DNA of 32,148 nt. Origin: DASSBR01 sp035701285. Its GTDB lineage: Bacteria; Pseudomonadota; Gammaproteobacteria; Natronospirales; DASSBR01. The stretch is taken from assembly GCA_035701285.1 (NCBI GenBank), contig DASSNT010000074.1:1-32148 (forward strand). Reading direction: 5' to 3'. The notes below the pieces were generated by a model. That model saw only the letters and a list, made by a program, of their open reading frames with translations, was not told the DNA's origin and ran no database searches. Shown here piece by piece: positions 25,702 through 32,148 of this stretch. Numbering within the stretch: position 1 is the stretch's first letter; every line of letters begins with the position of its first letter. The translations under genes were made by a program, and so were the position numbers.

Positions 25702-27031
25702 CGGCTTTGGTCATGACGCGGCCGCGCAACGAATTGGGCAACGCTTCGGTAATCGTAACGTCGATAAACTGGCCGATCATTGCCGGGTCGCCGGCAAAGT
25801 TGACCACGCGGTTGCATTCGGTTCGTCCGGCGAACTCGCGCGGGTTCTTCGTCGACGGCCGCTCGACCAGGATGCGCTGCGCGGTGCCGACCAGGCGCTG
25901 CTTGTAGGCGTCCCCATATTGTTGAATGCGCGCCTGCAGGTGCTGCAGCCGCCGCCTTTTTTCGTCCGCGCTGGTGTCGTCTGCATAACCGGCCGCCGGC
26001 GTGCCGGGACGGGCGCTGTAGATAAAGCTGAACGCCTGGTCGAACTGCACCGCATCGATCAGCGCCATGGTCTGCTCGAACTCGGCCTCGGTTTCGCCGG
26101 GGAAGCCGACGATGAAGTCGGACGACAGGCTGATGTCCGGCCGGACGGCGCGCAGCTTGCGGATTTTCGATTTGAATTCGAGCGCGGTGTGGCCGCGTTT
26201 CATCGCCGCGAGAATGCGGTCGGAGCCGCTTTGCACCGGCAGGTGCAGATAGTTGGCCAGTTCCGGCACTTCGGCGAAGGCAGCGATCAAGCTGTCGGAG
26301 AACTCGAGCGGGTGCGAAGTTGTAAAACGGATCCGGTCGATGCCGTCGATGGTGGCGACGTAGCGGATCAGCAGCGCCAGGTCGGCTTCGTCGCCGGCCG
26401 GGGTGCGGCTGCGGTAGCCGTTGACGTTCTGCCCCAGCAGCGTCACTTCGCGCACGCCCTGCTCGGCCAGTTCGACCACTTCGGTGATGACTTCGTCGAA
26501 CGGGCGGCTGACTTCCATACCGCGGGTGTAGGGCACGACGCAGTAGGTGCAGTATTTGCTGCAGCCTTCCATGATGGAGACGAAGGCTGTCGGGCCTTCG
26601 GCTCGCGGCGCCGGCAGGTGATCGAATTTTTCGATTTCGGGGAAGCTGATGTCGACGGCGGCGCGCTTCGTCGCCCGCGCCTGGTTGAGCAGTGCCGGCA
26701 GGCGGTGCAGCGTCTGCGGACCGAAGACGACGTCGACCAGCGGCGCGCGCGCGGCCAGCTGCTCGCCTTCCTGGCTGGCGACGCAGCCGCCCACGCCGAT
26801 CATGCGGCCGGGCCGCTCGGCTTTCCAGTCGTGCCAGCGGCCGAGATACGAGAACACCTTTTCCTGCGCCTTTTCGCGAATCGAGCAGGTATTGAGCAGC
26901 AGCAGGTCGGCGGCGTCCGGATCGGCGGTCAATTCGTAGCCGTCGGATGCGCTGAGGACGTCGGCCATCTTGGTCGAGTCGTACTCGTTCATCTGGCAGC
27001 CGAAAGTCTTTATATATAGCTTTGAGCTCAT
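25694..27031 (-). CDS. miaB: tRNA-2-methylthio-N6-dimethylallyladenosine synthase MiaB
   Basis: A 445-residue radical SAM methylthiotransferase. The N-terminal cluster cysteines are C12 (FGCQMNEYDS), C49 (NTCSIRE) and C83 (GGCVASQEG). The radical SAM cysteines are C157, C161 and C164 (CSKYCTYC). A TRAM domain closes the protein (about 370-440). It adds the methylthio group to i6A37 of tRNAs. The frame is open upstream to 27448, which would cover fis. ATG 27031 is chosen because MSSKLYIKTFGCQ is the normal MiaB N terminus. It is divergent from fis with a 153-base spacer and leads the ybeZYX-lnt run. Confidence 0.97.
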   Translation of the reverse strand: MSSKLYIKTFGCQMNEYDSTKMADVLSASDGYELTADPDAADLLLLNTCSIREKAQEKVFSYLGRWHDWKAERPGRMIGVGGCVASQEGEQLAARAPLVDVVFGPQTLHRLPALLNQARATKRAAVDISFPEIEKFDHLPAPRAEGPTAFVSIMEGCSKYCTYCVVPYTRGMEVSRPFDEVITEVVELAEQGVREVTLLGQNVNGYRSRTPAGDEADLALLIRYVATIDGIDRIRFTTSHPLEFSDSLIAAFAEVPELANYLHLPVQSGSDRILAAMKRGHTALEFKSKIRKLRAVRPDISLSSDFIVGFPGETEAEFEQTMALIDAVQFDQAFSFIYSARPGTPAAGYADDTSADEKRRRLQHLQARIQQYGDAYKQRLVGTAQRILVERPSTKNPREFAGRTECNRVVNFAGDPAMIGQFIDVTITEALPNSLRGRVMTKAVA

Positions 27032-27091
27032 CCCGCGAAGCTTACCGTTTACGTCCGTCGGTTTCCACAGGCCGGTGGTAAAAATGGCGTT

Positions 27092-27120
27092 TTGAACAGG
27101 AGAAGAAGTTGAGCTATGAT
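27092..27120 (+). promoter_or_regulatory. Sigma70-like promoter for fis-purH-purD
   Basis: TTGAAC (27092-27097, 5/6) and TATGAT (27115-27120, 5/6) are separated by an ideal 17 bases. The start would be near 27127, leaving a leader of about 58 bases before the fis ATG at 27185. It is the best promoter match I saw in the window and fits the high fis expression seen in fast-growing relatives. Confidence 0.7.
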
Positions 27121-27184
27121 CGTTCCCCTTCTCCGCATCTGCCGCGGATGGGATGGGGATGTTCTCGAGGGTTTCGGTCACGCC

Positions 27185-27460
27185 ATGAAAGACGCTGATA
27201 AAGGGGGGAGCGCCGCGCATCGTGCGGATCATGCCTGCCTTCGCGATTGCACCGAACAAGCCCTGCAGAAATATTTCAACGACTTGAACGGCCATGGCGC
27301 CGAGGACGTCTACGCGATGGTGCTGGGCGAAATCGAGCCGCCGCTGCTTCAGGTCACGATGCAGTATTGCCGCGGCAACCAGTCGCGCGCAGCGGCCTTG
27401 CTCGGGATCAGCCGCAGTACCTTGCGTAAAAAGCTGCAGACCTATCAAATCAACCTTTAG
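27185..27460 (+). CDS. fis: Fis-family nucleoid-associated DNA-binding protein
   Basis: A 91-residue protein, close to the 98 of E. coli Fis. The C-terminal helix-turn-helix is GNQSRAAALLGISRSTLRKKL (about 64-84), ending LQTYQINL. Fis bends DNA and controls rRNA, tRNA and growth-phase genes. The frame is open back to 27116, but the ATG at 27185 (MKDADKG) gives family length and clears the promoter. It is followed by purH, as in many non-enteric gammaproteobacteria, rather than preceded by dusB as in E. coli. The gap to purH is 218 bases, filled with repeats. Confidence 0.93.
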   Translation: MKDADKGGSAAHRADHACLRDCTEQALQKYFNDLNGHGAEDVYAMVLGEIEPPLLQVTMQYCRGNQSRAAALLGISRSTLRKKLQTYQINL

Positions 27461-27486
27461 TAACGCGGGCGCCGCGTTTGGCCGGC

Positions 27487-27594
27487 CGGCTGGTCGTGTG
27501 GCTTGTCTCGGGGACGCCGTGAATACATCCCTGTAGGCTCTGTGTTCGACATCCCTGTCTCACACAGCCCCGATACAAGCCACACGACCAGCCG
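27487..27594. repeat. Long palindromic repeat between fis and purH
   Basis: Bases 27487-27513 and 27568-27594 are reverse complements at 26 of 27 positions (left arm starts CGGCTGGTCGTGTGGCTTGT). An inner pair, CTGTGT (27540-27545)/ACACAG (27562-27567), continues the stem, and GAC-ATCCCT-GTC sits at the tip. The arm-to-arm core GACGCCGTGAATACATCC is, from memory, part of a repeat seen many times in gammaproteobacterial genomes. It could attenuate fis-to-purH read-through. Confidence 0.8.
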
Positions 27595-27617
27595 CCCTTT
27601 GCGTGCTCCTGATCCTT

Positions 27618-27655
27618 GCCCCCCTCTCCCTCAAGGAGAGAGCAGGCTGAGGGGT
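27618..27655. repeat. REP-like C/T-rich hairpin upstream of purH
   Basis: CTCTCC (27624-27629) pairs with GGAGAG (27635-27640) around CTCAA, and GGCTGAGGGG follows. It belongs to the same loose class as the element at 13752-13841 and lies 24 bases before the purH ATG. Confidence 0.5.
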
Positions 27656-27678
27656 ATTGAAATGAGTAGTCAAAACCA

Positions 27679-29238
27679 ATGAATACAATGCAACGCGCGC
27701 TGATCAGCGTTTCCGATAAGACCGGTGTGACCGATTTTGCCCGGGCCCTCGCAGAGAGAGGGGTTGAGATTCTGACCACCGGCGGCACCGCTAAGCTCCT
27801 GCGCGACGCCGGTATCGAGGTTGTCGAAGTCGCCGACTACACCGGCTTTCCCGAAATTATGGCAGGACGGGTCAAGACATTGCACCCGAAGATTCACGGC
27901 GGGCTGCTGGGGCGGCGCGGCACGGATGATGCCGTCATGGCCGAGCACGACATTCCGCCGATCGACCTGCTGGTCGTGAATCTGTATCCGTTCGCGGCGA
28001 CGGTCGCGAAGCCGGATTGCAGCTTCGAGGATGCCATCGAGAACATCGATATTGGCGGGCCGGCCATGCTGCGTGCGGCGGCCAAGAATTATGCCGCCGT
28101 GACGGTGGTGGTCGATGCGGCCGATTATGCGCGTGTGCTGGATGAAATGGCGCAGCACGATGGCGCAGTCAGTGACGCATTGCGCTTCGAGCTCGCCACC
28201 AAAACGTTCGCCCATACGGCCGGCTACGATGCCGCCGTGTCCAACTGGCTCGGCACCCACGCGCCCGGCGAGGCCGAAAGCTTGTTTCCGGCGCGTTATA
28301 CGGCGCAGTTCGAGAAAGTGGCGGACATGCGCTACGGCGAAAATCCGCACCAGCAGGCGGCGTTTTATCGCGACGGCAGCGGCGGCGGTATTGGCGCCGC
28401 GAAGCTGCTGCAGGGCAAGCCGCTGTCGTTCAACAATGTCGCCGATGCCGATGCCGCGCTGGCCTGCGTGCAGTCCTTCGACGACACCGCCTGCGTCATC
28501 GTCAAGCATGGCAATCCCTGCGGTGTCGCGATGGCGGCGACGCCGCAGGCGGCTTATGAGCGCGCCTTTGCGACCGACTCAACTTCCGCGTTTGGCGGCA
28601 TTATCGCGTTCAACCGGGATGTGGATGAAGGCACCGCGGCGGCGATTGTTGACCGGCAGTTTTTTGAGGTGCTGATTGCGCCTGCTGTCGCCGATGCGGC
28701 GCTCGCGGTGCTGGCCAAGCGCAAGAATGTTCGGGTGCTGATTACCGGTGAGCTGGCTGGCGCGCAGGGCGAAGCGCTGGATTACAAGCGCGTCGCCGGC
28801 GGGCTCCTGGTGCAGCAGGCGGATACCGGCACCGTTGGCGCGGGTGAACTGAAGGTCGTCACGCGCCGCGCGCCCGAGCCGGCGGAATTGAACGACCTGC
28901 TGTTCGCCTGGAAAGTCGTAAAGTTCGTCAAGTCGAACGCGATCGTTTACTGTCGCGACGGGCAAACGCTCGGCATCGGCGCGGGGCAGATGAGCCGCGT
29001 CGACAGCGCTGCGATCGCGGCACAAAAGGCTGCGGCGGCGAAGCTGGATATTCAGGGCGCGGTGATGGCCTCGGATGCCTTTTTCCCGTTCCGGGATGGC
29101 ATCGATACCGCGGCCGAGGTCGGCATTCGGGCCGTGATTCAGCCCGGCGGTTCCATGCGGGACGAAGAAGTCATCGCCGCCGCGGACGAGCACGATATCG
29201 CGATGGTGTTGACCGGCATGCGGCATTTTCGGCATTGA
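27679..29238 (+). CDS. purH: Bifunctional AICAR transformylase / IMP cyclohydrolase
   Basis: A 519-residue two-domain enzyme catalysing the last two steps of IMP synthesis. The N-terminal MGS-like cyclohydrolase domain (about 1-200) starts RALISVSDKTGVTDFA and carries GRVKTLHPKIHGGLL. The transformylase domain (about 200-519) contains the catalytic Lys-His in VKHGNPCG and ends DIAMVLTGMRHFRH, the usual PurH C terminus. Met4 at 27688 is an alternative start. It is second in the fis-purH-purD order. Confidence 0.98.
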   Translation: MNTMQRALISVSDKTGVTDFARALAERGVEILTTGGTAKLLRDAGIEVVEVADYTGFPEIMAGRVKTLHPKIHGGLLGRRGTDDAVMAEHDIPPIDLLVVNLYPFAATVAKPDCSFEDAIENIDIGGPAMLRAAAKNYAAVTVVVDAADYARVLDEMAQHDGAVSDALRFELATKTFAHTAGYDAAVSNWLGTHAPGEAESLFPARYTAQFEKVADMRYGENPHQQAAFYRDGSGGGIGAAKLLQGKPLSFNNVADADAALACVQSFDDTACVIVKHGNPCGVAMAATPQAAYERAFATDSTSAFGGIIAFNRDVDEGTAAAIVDRQFFEVLIAPAVADAALAVLAKRKNVRVLITGELAGAQGEALDYKRVAGGLLVQQADTGTVGAGELKVVTRRAPEPAELNDLLFAWKVVKFVKSNAIVYCRDGQTLGIGAGQMSRVDSAAIAAQKAAAAKLDIQGAVMASDAFFPFRDGIDTAAEVGIRAVIQPGGSMRDEEVIAAADEHDIAMVLTGMRHFRH

Positions 29239-29244
29239 AGAGGG

Positions 29245-29377
29245 GAATCCCCCTCCCTCCAGCTCCCCCTTCCGGCCGTCGGCCGCAAAGGGGAGAGTAG
29301 GCGTGCTGACTTCGATCTGCTGTTCTTACCCTCCCCTTTGCTCGCGCAGCGAGGAAGGGGGAGTTGGAGGGGGATTC
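29245..29377. repeat. Interspersed palindromic repeat, copy 1 (purH-purD gap)
   Basis: The outer left arm (29245-29273) begins GAATCCCCCTCCCTCCAGC and pairs with the right arm (29353-29377) that ends GGGGGATTC. A nested pair is CAAAGGGGAG (29286-29295) with CTCCCCTTTG (29331-29340). A small CTCGCGCAGCGAG hairpin sits in the right half. Bases 29325-29376 match 31135-31186 at 49 of 52 positions in the same orientation. The element fills most of the 161-base gap between purH and purD. Confidence 0.8.
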
Positions 29378-29399
29378 TTCACAAGGACAAACAACAGCT

Positions 29400-30674
29400 A
29401 TGAAAATCCTGATCATCGGTGGCGGTGGCCGCGAACATGCGCTCGCGTGGAAAGTTGCCCAGTCGCCGCGCGTAGATAAGGTTTTTGTTTCGCCCGGCAA
29501 TGCCGGCACGGCGATCGAAGCGAAGTGCGAAAACGTGGCGATCGCGGCCACGGATATCGACGCGCTGCTCGACTTCGCCCGCAGCCACGCTGTCGATCTG
29601 ACGATCGTCGGCCCTGAAGCCCCATTGGTTGTCGGCATGACCGATCGCTTCGATGAAGCCGGCCTCGCCTGCTTCGGCCCGTCCGCCGCCGCCGCCCAAA
29701 TGGAAGGCTCGAAAGCTTTCGCCAAGGTGTTCATGGACCGGCACGGCATTCCGACAGCCGCCCATCGCACCTTTACCGGAATCGACCCGGCGCTGAGCTA
29801 TGTGCATGAACTGGGCGCGCCGGTCGTGGTCAAGGCGGATGGTCTGGCCGCCGGCAAGGGCGTAATCGTTGCCGAGACGATTAATGCCGCCGAAGCTGCC
29901 GTGCGCGACATGCTCGCCGGCAATGCCTTCGGCGATGCCGGCCATCGCGTGGTGATTGAAGAATTCCTGGCCGGCGAAGAAGCGAGTTTCATCGTCATGA
30001 CCGACGGCGATAATGTGCTGCCGCTGGCGACATCGCAGGATCACAAGCGCCGCGACGACGGCGACCGCGGCCCGAACACGGGCGGCATGGGCGCCTATTC
30101 TCCAGCACCGGTCATTACGCCCGCGGTCGAGCAGCGCATTCTCAGCGAAATCATTTTGCCAACGGTGCGCGGCCTGGCGGCGGAAGGCATCCGCTACCGC
30201 GGTTTCCTGTACGCCGGCCTGATGATTGCCGCCGACGGCTCGCCCAGCGTGGTGGAGTTCAACTGCCGCCTGGGCGATCCGGAAACGCAGCCGATCATGA
30301 TGCGCTTGAAGAGCGACCTGGTCGATTTATGCGAAGCCGCGCTCGCCGGCCAACTGGATTCAGCACAAGCCGATTGGGACCCGCGCCCGGCGCTGGGTGT
30401 GGTGATGGCCGCCGGTGGTTATCCAGCCTCGTACGACAAAGGCCATCCGATCAGCGGATTGGGCGCAATCAACGAAGACGATGTGAAAGTCTTCCACGCC
30501 GGTACGGCGCTCAAAGACGATCAGGTCGTAACGTCAGGCGGCCGAGTGCTTTGCGTGACGGCGCTGGCCGAGGATATCGCCGCCGCCCAGCGGCGGGCGT
30601 ACGGCGCAGTCGACAGGATTGAATGGCAGGATTGCTTTTGCCGTCGCGACATCGGCTATCGGGCCCTTCGATGA
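29400..30674 (+). CDS. purD: Phosphoribosylamine-glycine ligase
   Basis: A 424-residue ATP-grasp enzyme making GAR from phosphoribosylamine, glycine and ATP. It begins MKILIIGGGGREHALAWK. Family landmarks are GPEAPLV near residue 80, KADGLAAGKGV, GGMGAYSPAP, EFNCRLGDPETQ, and the C-terminal CRRDIGYRAL. The frame is open to 29364 inside the repeat, but ATG 29400 is the family start; AAGGA is rather far upstream (12 bases). It completes the fis-purH-purD order. Confidence 0.98.
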   Translation: MKILIIGGGGREHALAWKVAQSPRVDKVFVSPGNAGTAIEAKCENVAIAATDIDALLDFARSHAVDLTIVGPEAPLVVGMTDRFDEAGLACFGPSAAAAQMEGSKAFAKVFMDRHGIPTAAHRTFTGIDPALSYVHELGAPVVVKADGLAAGKGVIVAETINAAEAAVRDMLAGNAFGDAGHRVVIEEFLAGEEASFIVMTDGDNVLPLATSQDHKRRDDGDRGPNTGGMGAYSPAPVITPAVEQRILSEIILPTVRGLAAEGIRYRGFLYAGLMIAADGSPSVVEFNCRLGDPETQPIMMRLKSDLVDLCEAALAGQLDSAQADWDPRPALGVVMAAGGYPASYDKGHPISGLGAINEDDVKVFHAGTALKDDQVVTSGGRVLCVTALAEDIAAAQRRAYGAVDRIEWQDCFCRRDIGYRALR

Positions 30675-30687
30675 CCTGTGTCATGCG

Positions 30688-31047
30688 ATGCAACGTTATT
30701 CGCAACGCCTTGAACCTCTCGCTCGCGCACTAAGAAAAAATCAGACAGATGCGGAGCAATGCCTGTGGCGGCATTTGCGGCGAAGACGGCTTGCCGGCGT
30801 TCGCTTCTACCGGCAGCGCCCGATCCTTGACTACATTGTCGATTTCTACTGCCCTGCGGCAAAGCTCGTTGTTGAGCTGGACGGCAGCCAGCATTTTGAA
30901 GCGGAAGGCCGCGCGCAGGACGCGAAACGGACGGCGCGGCTGAATGCCGCGGGGCTACGCGTGCTGAGGTTTGATGATCGACAGGTACTGAAGGAAACTG
31001 CAGCGGTTTTGGAAGTGATACGAAGAGTCGTAGTTGAGCGATTGTAA
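30688..31047 (+). CDS. DUF559 (PD-(D/E)xK nuclease-like) protein
   Basis: A 119-residue protein of the DUF559 family, which resembles very-short-patch repair endonucleases. It starts LARALRKNQTDAEQCLWRHLR, followed by GVRFYRQRPI. The likely active-site segment is DYIVDFYC...LVVELDGSQHF (Asp and Glu-x-Asp, about 52-70), and a late VLRFDDRQVL completes the fold. In vivo substrate is unknown for the family. The frame could start at 30619 within purD; ATG 30688, 13 bases after purD, fits family length. No ribosome site is obvious. It lies between two copies of the same palindromic repeat (29245-29377 and 31049-31187), with purD. Confidence 0.88.
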   Translation: MQRYSQRLEPLARALRKNQTDAEQCLWRHLRRRRLAGVRFYRQRPILDYIVDFYCPAAKLVVELDGSQHFEAEGRAQDAKRTARLNAAGLRVLRFDDRQVLKETAAVLEVIRRVVVERL

Positions 31048-31048
31048 G

Positions 31049-31187
31049 AAATCCCCCCGCGCCTTCGGCGCTGCCCCCCTTCCCGGCTGCGCCGGCAAAG
31101 GGGGCACCACTTTGCCAATCGCAGTCGCTGCCTTCTTTCCCTCCCCTTTGCTCGCGAAGCGAGGAAGGGGGAGCTGGAGGGGGATTT
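31049..31187. repeat. Interspersed palindromic repeat, copy 2 (DUF559-rho gap)
   Basis: It starts one base after the DUF559 stop (left arm AAATCCCCCC, 31049-31058) and ends seven bases before the rho stop (right arm GGAAGGGGGAGC...GGGGGATTT, 31163-31187). The right 52 bases are 49/52 identical to copy 1. The left half is more diverged but has the same layout, including CAAAGGGGG and the CTCGCGAAGCGAG hairpin. Lying between two convergent genes, it could act as a bidirectional terminator. Confidence 0.8.
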
Positions 31188-31194
31188 CTTCTCT

Positions 31195-32148
31195 CTACCG
31201 CTTCATCGAGTCGAAGAACTCGGCATTGGTCTTTGTATCCTTCATCTTGCCAAGCAGGAATTCGATCGCGGCGATTTCGTCCATCGGGTGCAGGAGCTTG
31301 CGCAGGATCCAGATCTTTTGCAGGTCGTCCTGCGAGATCAGCAGTTCTTCCTTGCGGGTGCCGGAGCGGTTGATGTTGATCGACGGGAAGATGCGCTTCT
31401 CGGCGATGCGCCGGTCGAGGTGCACTTCCATGTTGCCGGTGCCCTTGAACTCCTCGTAAATCACGTCGTCCATGCGCGAGCCGGTTTCGACCAGCGCGGT
31501 GGCGAGAATCGTCAGGCTGCCGCCCTCCTCGATATTGCGCGCCGCGCCGAAGAAGCGCTTCGGCCGCTGCAGCGCGTTGGCGTCGACACCGCCGGTGAGC
31601 ACCTTGCCCGAGGACGGCACCACCGTGTTGTAGGCGCGCGCGAGGCGGGTGATCGAGTCCAGCAGGATGACCACGTCGCGCTTGTGTTCGACGAGGCGCT
31701 TCGCCTTCTGGATCACCATCTCGGCGACCTGGACGTGGCGCGACGCCGGCTCGTCGAAGGTGGAGCTCACCACCTCGCCCTTGACCGAGCGCGCCATGTC
31801 GGTGACTTCCTCCGGCCGCTCGTCGATCAGCAGAACCAGGAGATAGACCTCCGGGTGGTTCGACGTGATCGCATGCGCGATGTTCTGCATGATCATGGTC
31901 TTGCCGGTGCGCGGCTGCGCCACGATCAGCGCGCGCTGGCCCTTGCCGAGCGGGCTCATCAGGTCCATCACGCGCGGCGAGATGTTCTCGGGGATCGTCT
32001 CCAGCCGGATACGCTCCTGCGGGTAGAGCGCCCCCGTGTCGATGCCGCCGGCCATGATCCGGCCGGTGGGCGGCGCGGCCAGGTTGTAGGCGCGGGCCAG
32101 CCGGGTGATGCCGTCGAGGACCAGCACGACGTCGCGGCCCTGCTCGAC
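31195..32148 (-). CDS. rho: Transcription termination factor Rho, 5' part outside window and abnormal at the edge
   Basis: The last 275 residues are a normal Rho ATPase core and C terminus. YPQERIRLET begins it. The P-loop AQPRTGKT, LLIDERPEEVTDM, STFDEPASRHVQVAEM, Walker B VVILLDSITRLARAYN and GTGNMEVHL follow, and it ends EFFDSMKR. Rho is a hexameric RNA helicase that ends transcription. The 43 residues before YPQERI should be the end of the RNA-binding domain. Instead they read GRDVVLVLDGITRLARAYN and APPTGRIMAGGIDTGALYP, a second, diverged copy of the Walker-B region. See the finding. The gene is convergent with DUF559, with a repeat between. Confidence 0.9.
   Translation of the reverse strand, partial: VEQGRDVVLVLDGITRLARAYNLAAPPTGRIMAGGIDTGALYPQERIRLETIPENISPRVMDLMSPLGKGQRALIVAQPRTGKTMIMQNIAHAITSNHPEVYLLVLLIDERPEEVTDMARSVKGEVVSSTFDEPASRHVQVAEMVIQKAKRLVEHKRDVVILLDSITRLARAYNTVVPSSGKVLTGGVDANALQRPKRFFGAARNIEEGGSLTILATALVETGSRMDDVIYEEFKGTGNMEVHLDRRIAEKRIFPSININRSGTRKEELLISQDDLQKIWILRKLLHPMDEIAAIEFLLGKMKDTKTNAEFFDSMKR

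Noticed and set aside
27032..27184. Promoter for miaB in the fis-miaB spacer
   Set aside because: Some AT-rich bases are present on the minus strand, but no -35/-10 pair with acceptable spacing was found.
25694..27448. Long form of MiaB (584 residues)
   Set aside because: The first 139 residues have no family match and would cover fis and its promoter in antisense; the normal MiaB N terminus starts at 27031.
27487..31187. CRISPR array
   Set aside because: Repeats are few, palindromic, in gene spacers and not regularly spaced; no cas genes are present.

Overview
The window is high-GC DNA from a gammaproteobacterium, probably near the Xanthomonadales or a related deep lineage. Supporting this are gamma-type gene clusters (miaB-ybeZ-ybeY-corC-lnt, leuS-lptE-holA-nadD-rsfS-rlmH, maf-rng-yhdP-nit-tldD, fis-purH-purD), LPS assembly genes, and intergenic heptamer and palindromic repeats of a kind I recall from xanthomonads. 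That placement is inference. Almost everything is core housekeeping.

Left edge (1-2741): a large exported protein with Asp-box (sialidase-type) repeats, cut by the window edge, is divergent from a TetR-family regulator. The 208-base spacer holds a sigma70-like promoter for each gene, and a matching palindrome sits at each promoter. This is a plausible self-contained regulatory switch. Next come a MepM-like M23 peptidase (+) and an M1-family peptidase (-), which converge and overlap by 4 bases at their stops.

Centre (27031 down to 4014, minus strand): about 23 kb reads in one direction. The order is miaB, ybeZ, ybeY, corC, lnt, an O-antigen-ligase-like membrane protein, leuS, lptE, holA, nadD, rsfS, rlmH, maf, a 470-base gene-free repeat island, rng, yhdP, nit, tldD and the M1 peptidase. 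Most junctions are short overlaps (ATGA, GTGA, TAATG), which suggests translational coupling. The functions are ribosome and rRNA maturation, tRNA modification and charging, lipoprotein and LPS assembly, replication clamp loading, NAD synthesis and proteolysis.

Right (27092-32148): fis, purH and purD run on the plus strand from a strong sigma70-like promoter. They are followed by a small DUF559 nuclease-like gene and, convergent to it, rho. Palindromic repeats of at least two families fill the gaps fis-purH, purH-purD and DUF559-rho. The purH-purD and DUF559-rho copies share a 52-base segment at 49/52 identity.

The strongest anomaly is the right edge. The rho frame is normal from the P-loop core to the C terminus. 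Upstream of that, where the RNA-binding domain should be, lies a second, diverged copy of the Rho Walker-B segment, joined at a Leu-Tyr-Pro microhomology. This is either a chimeric join or an unusual rho. I do not see a convincing undescribed multi-gene system (no defence island, CRISPR array, phage or biosynthetic cluster). The best leads are the rho junction, the TetR operator pair and the repeat islands.
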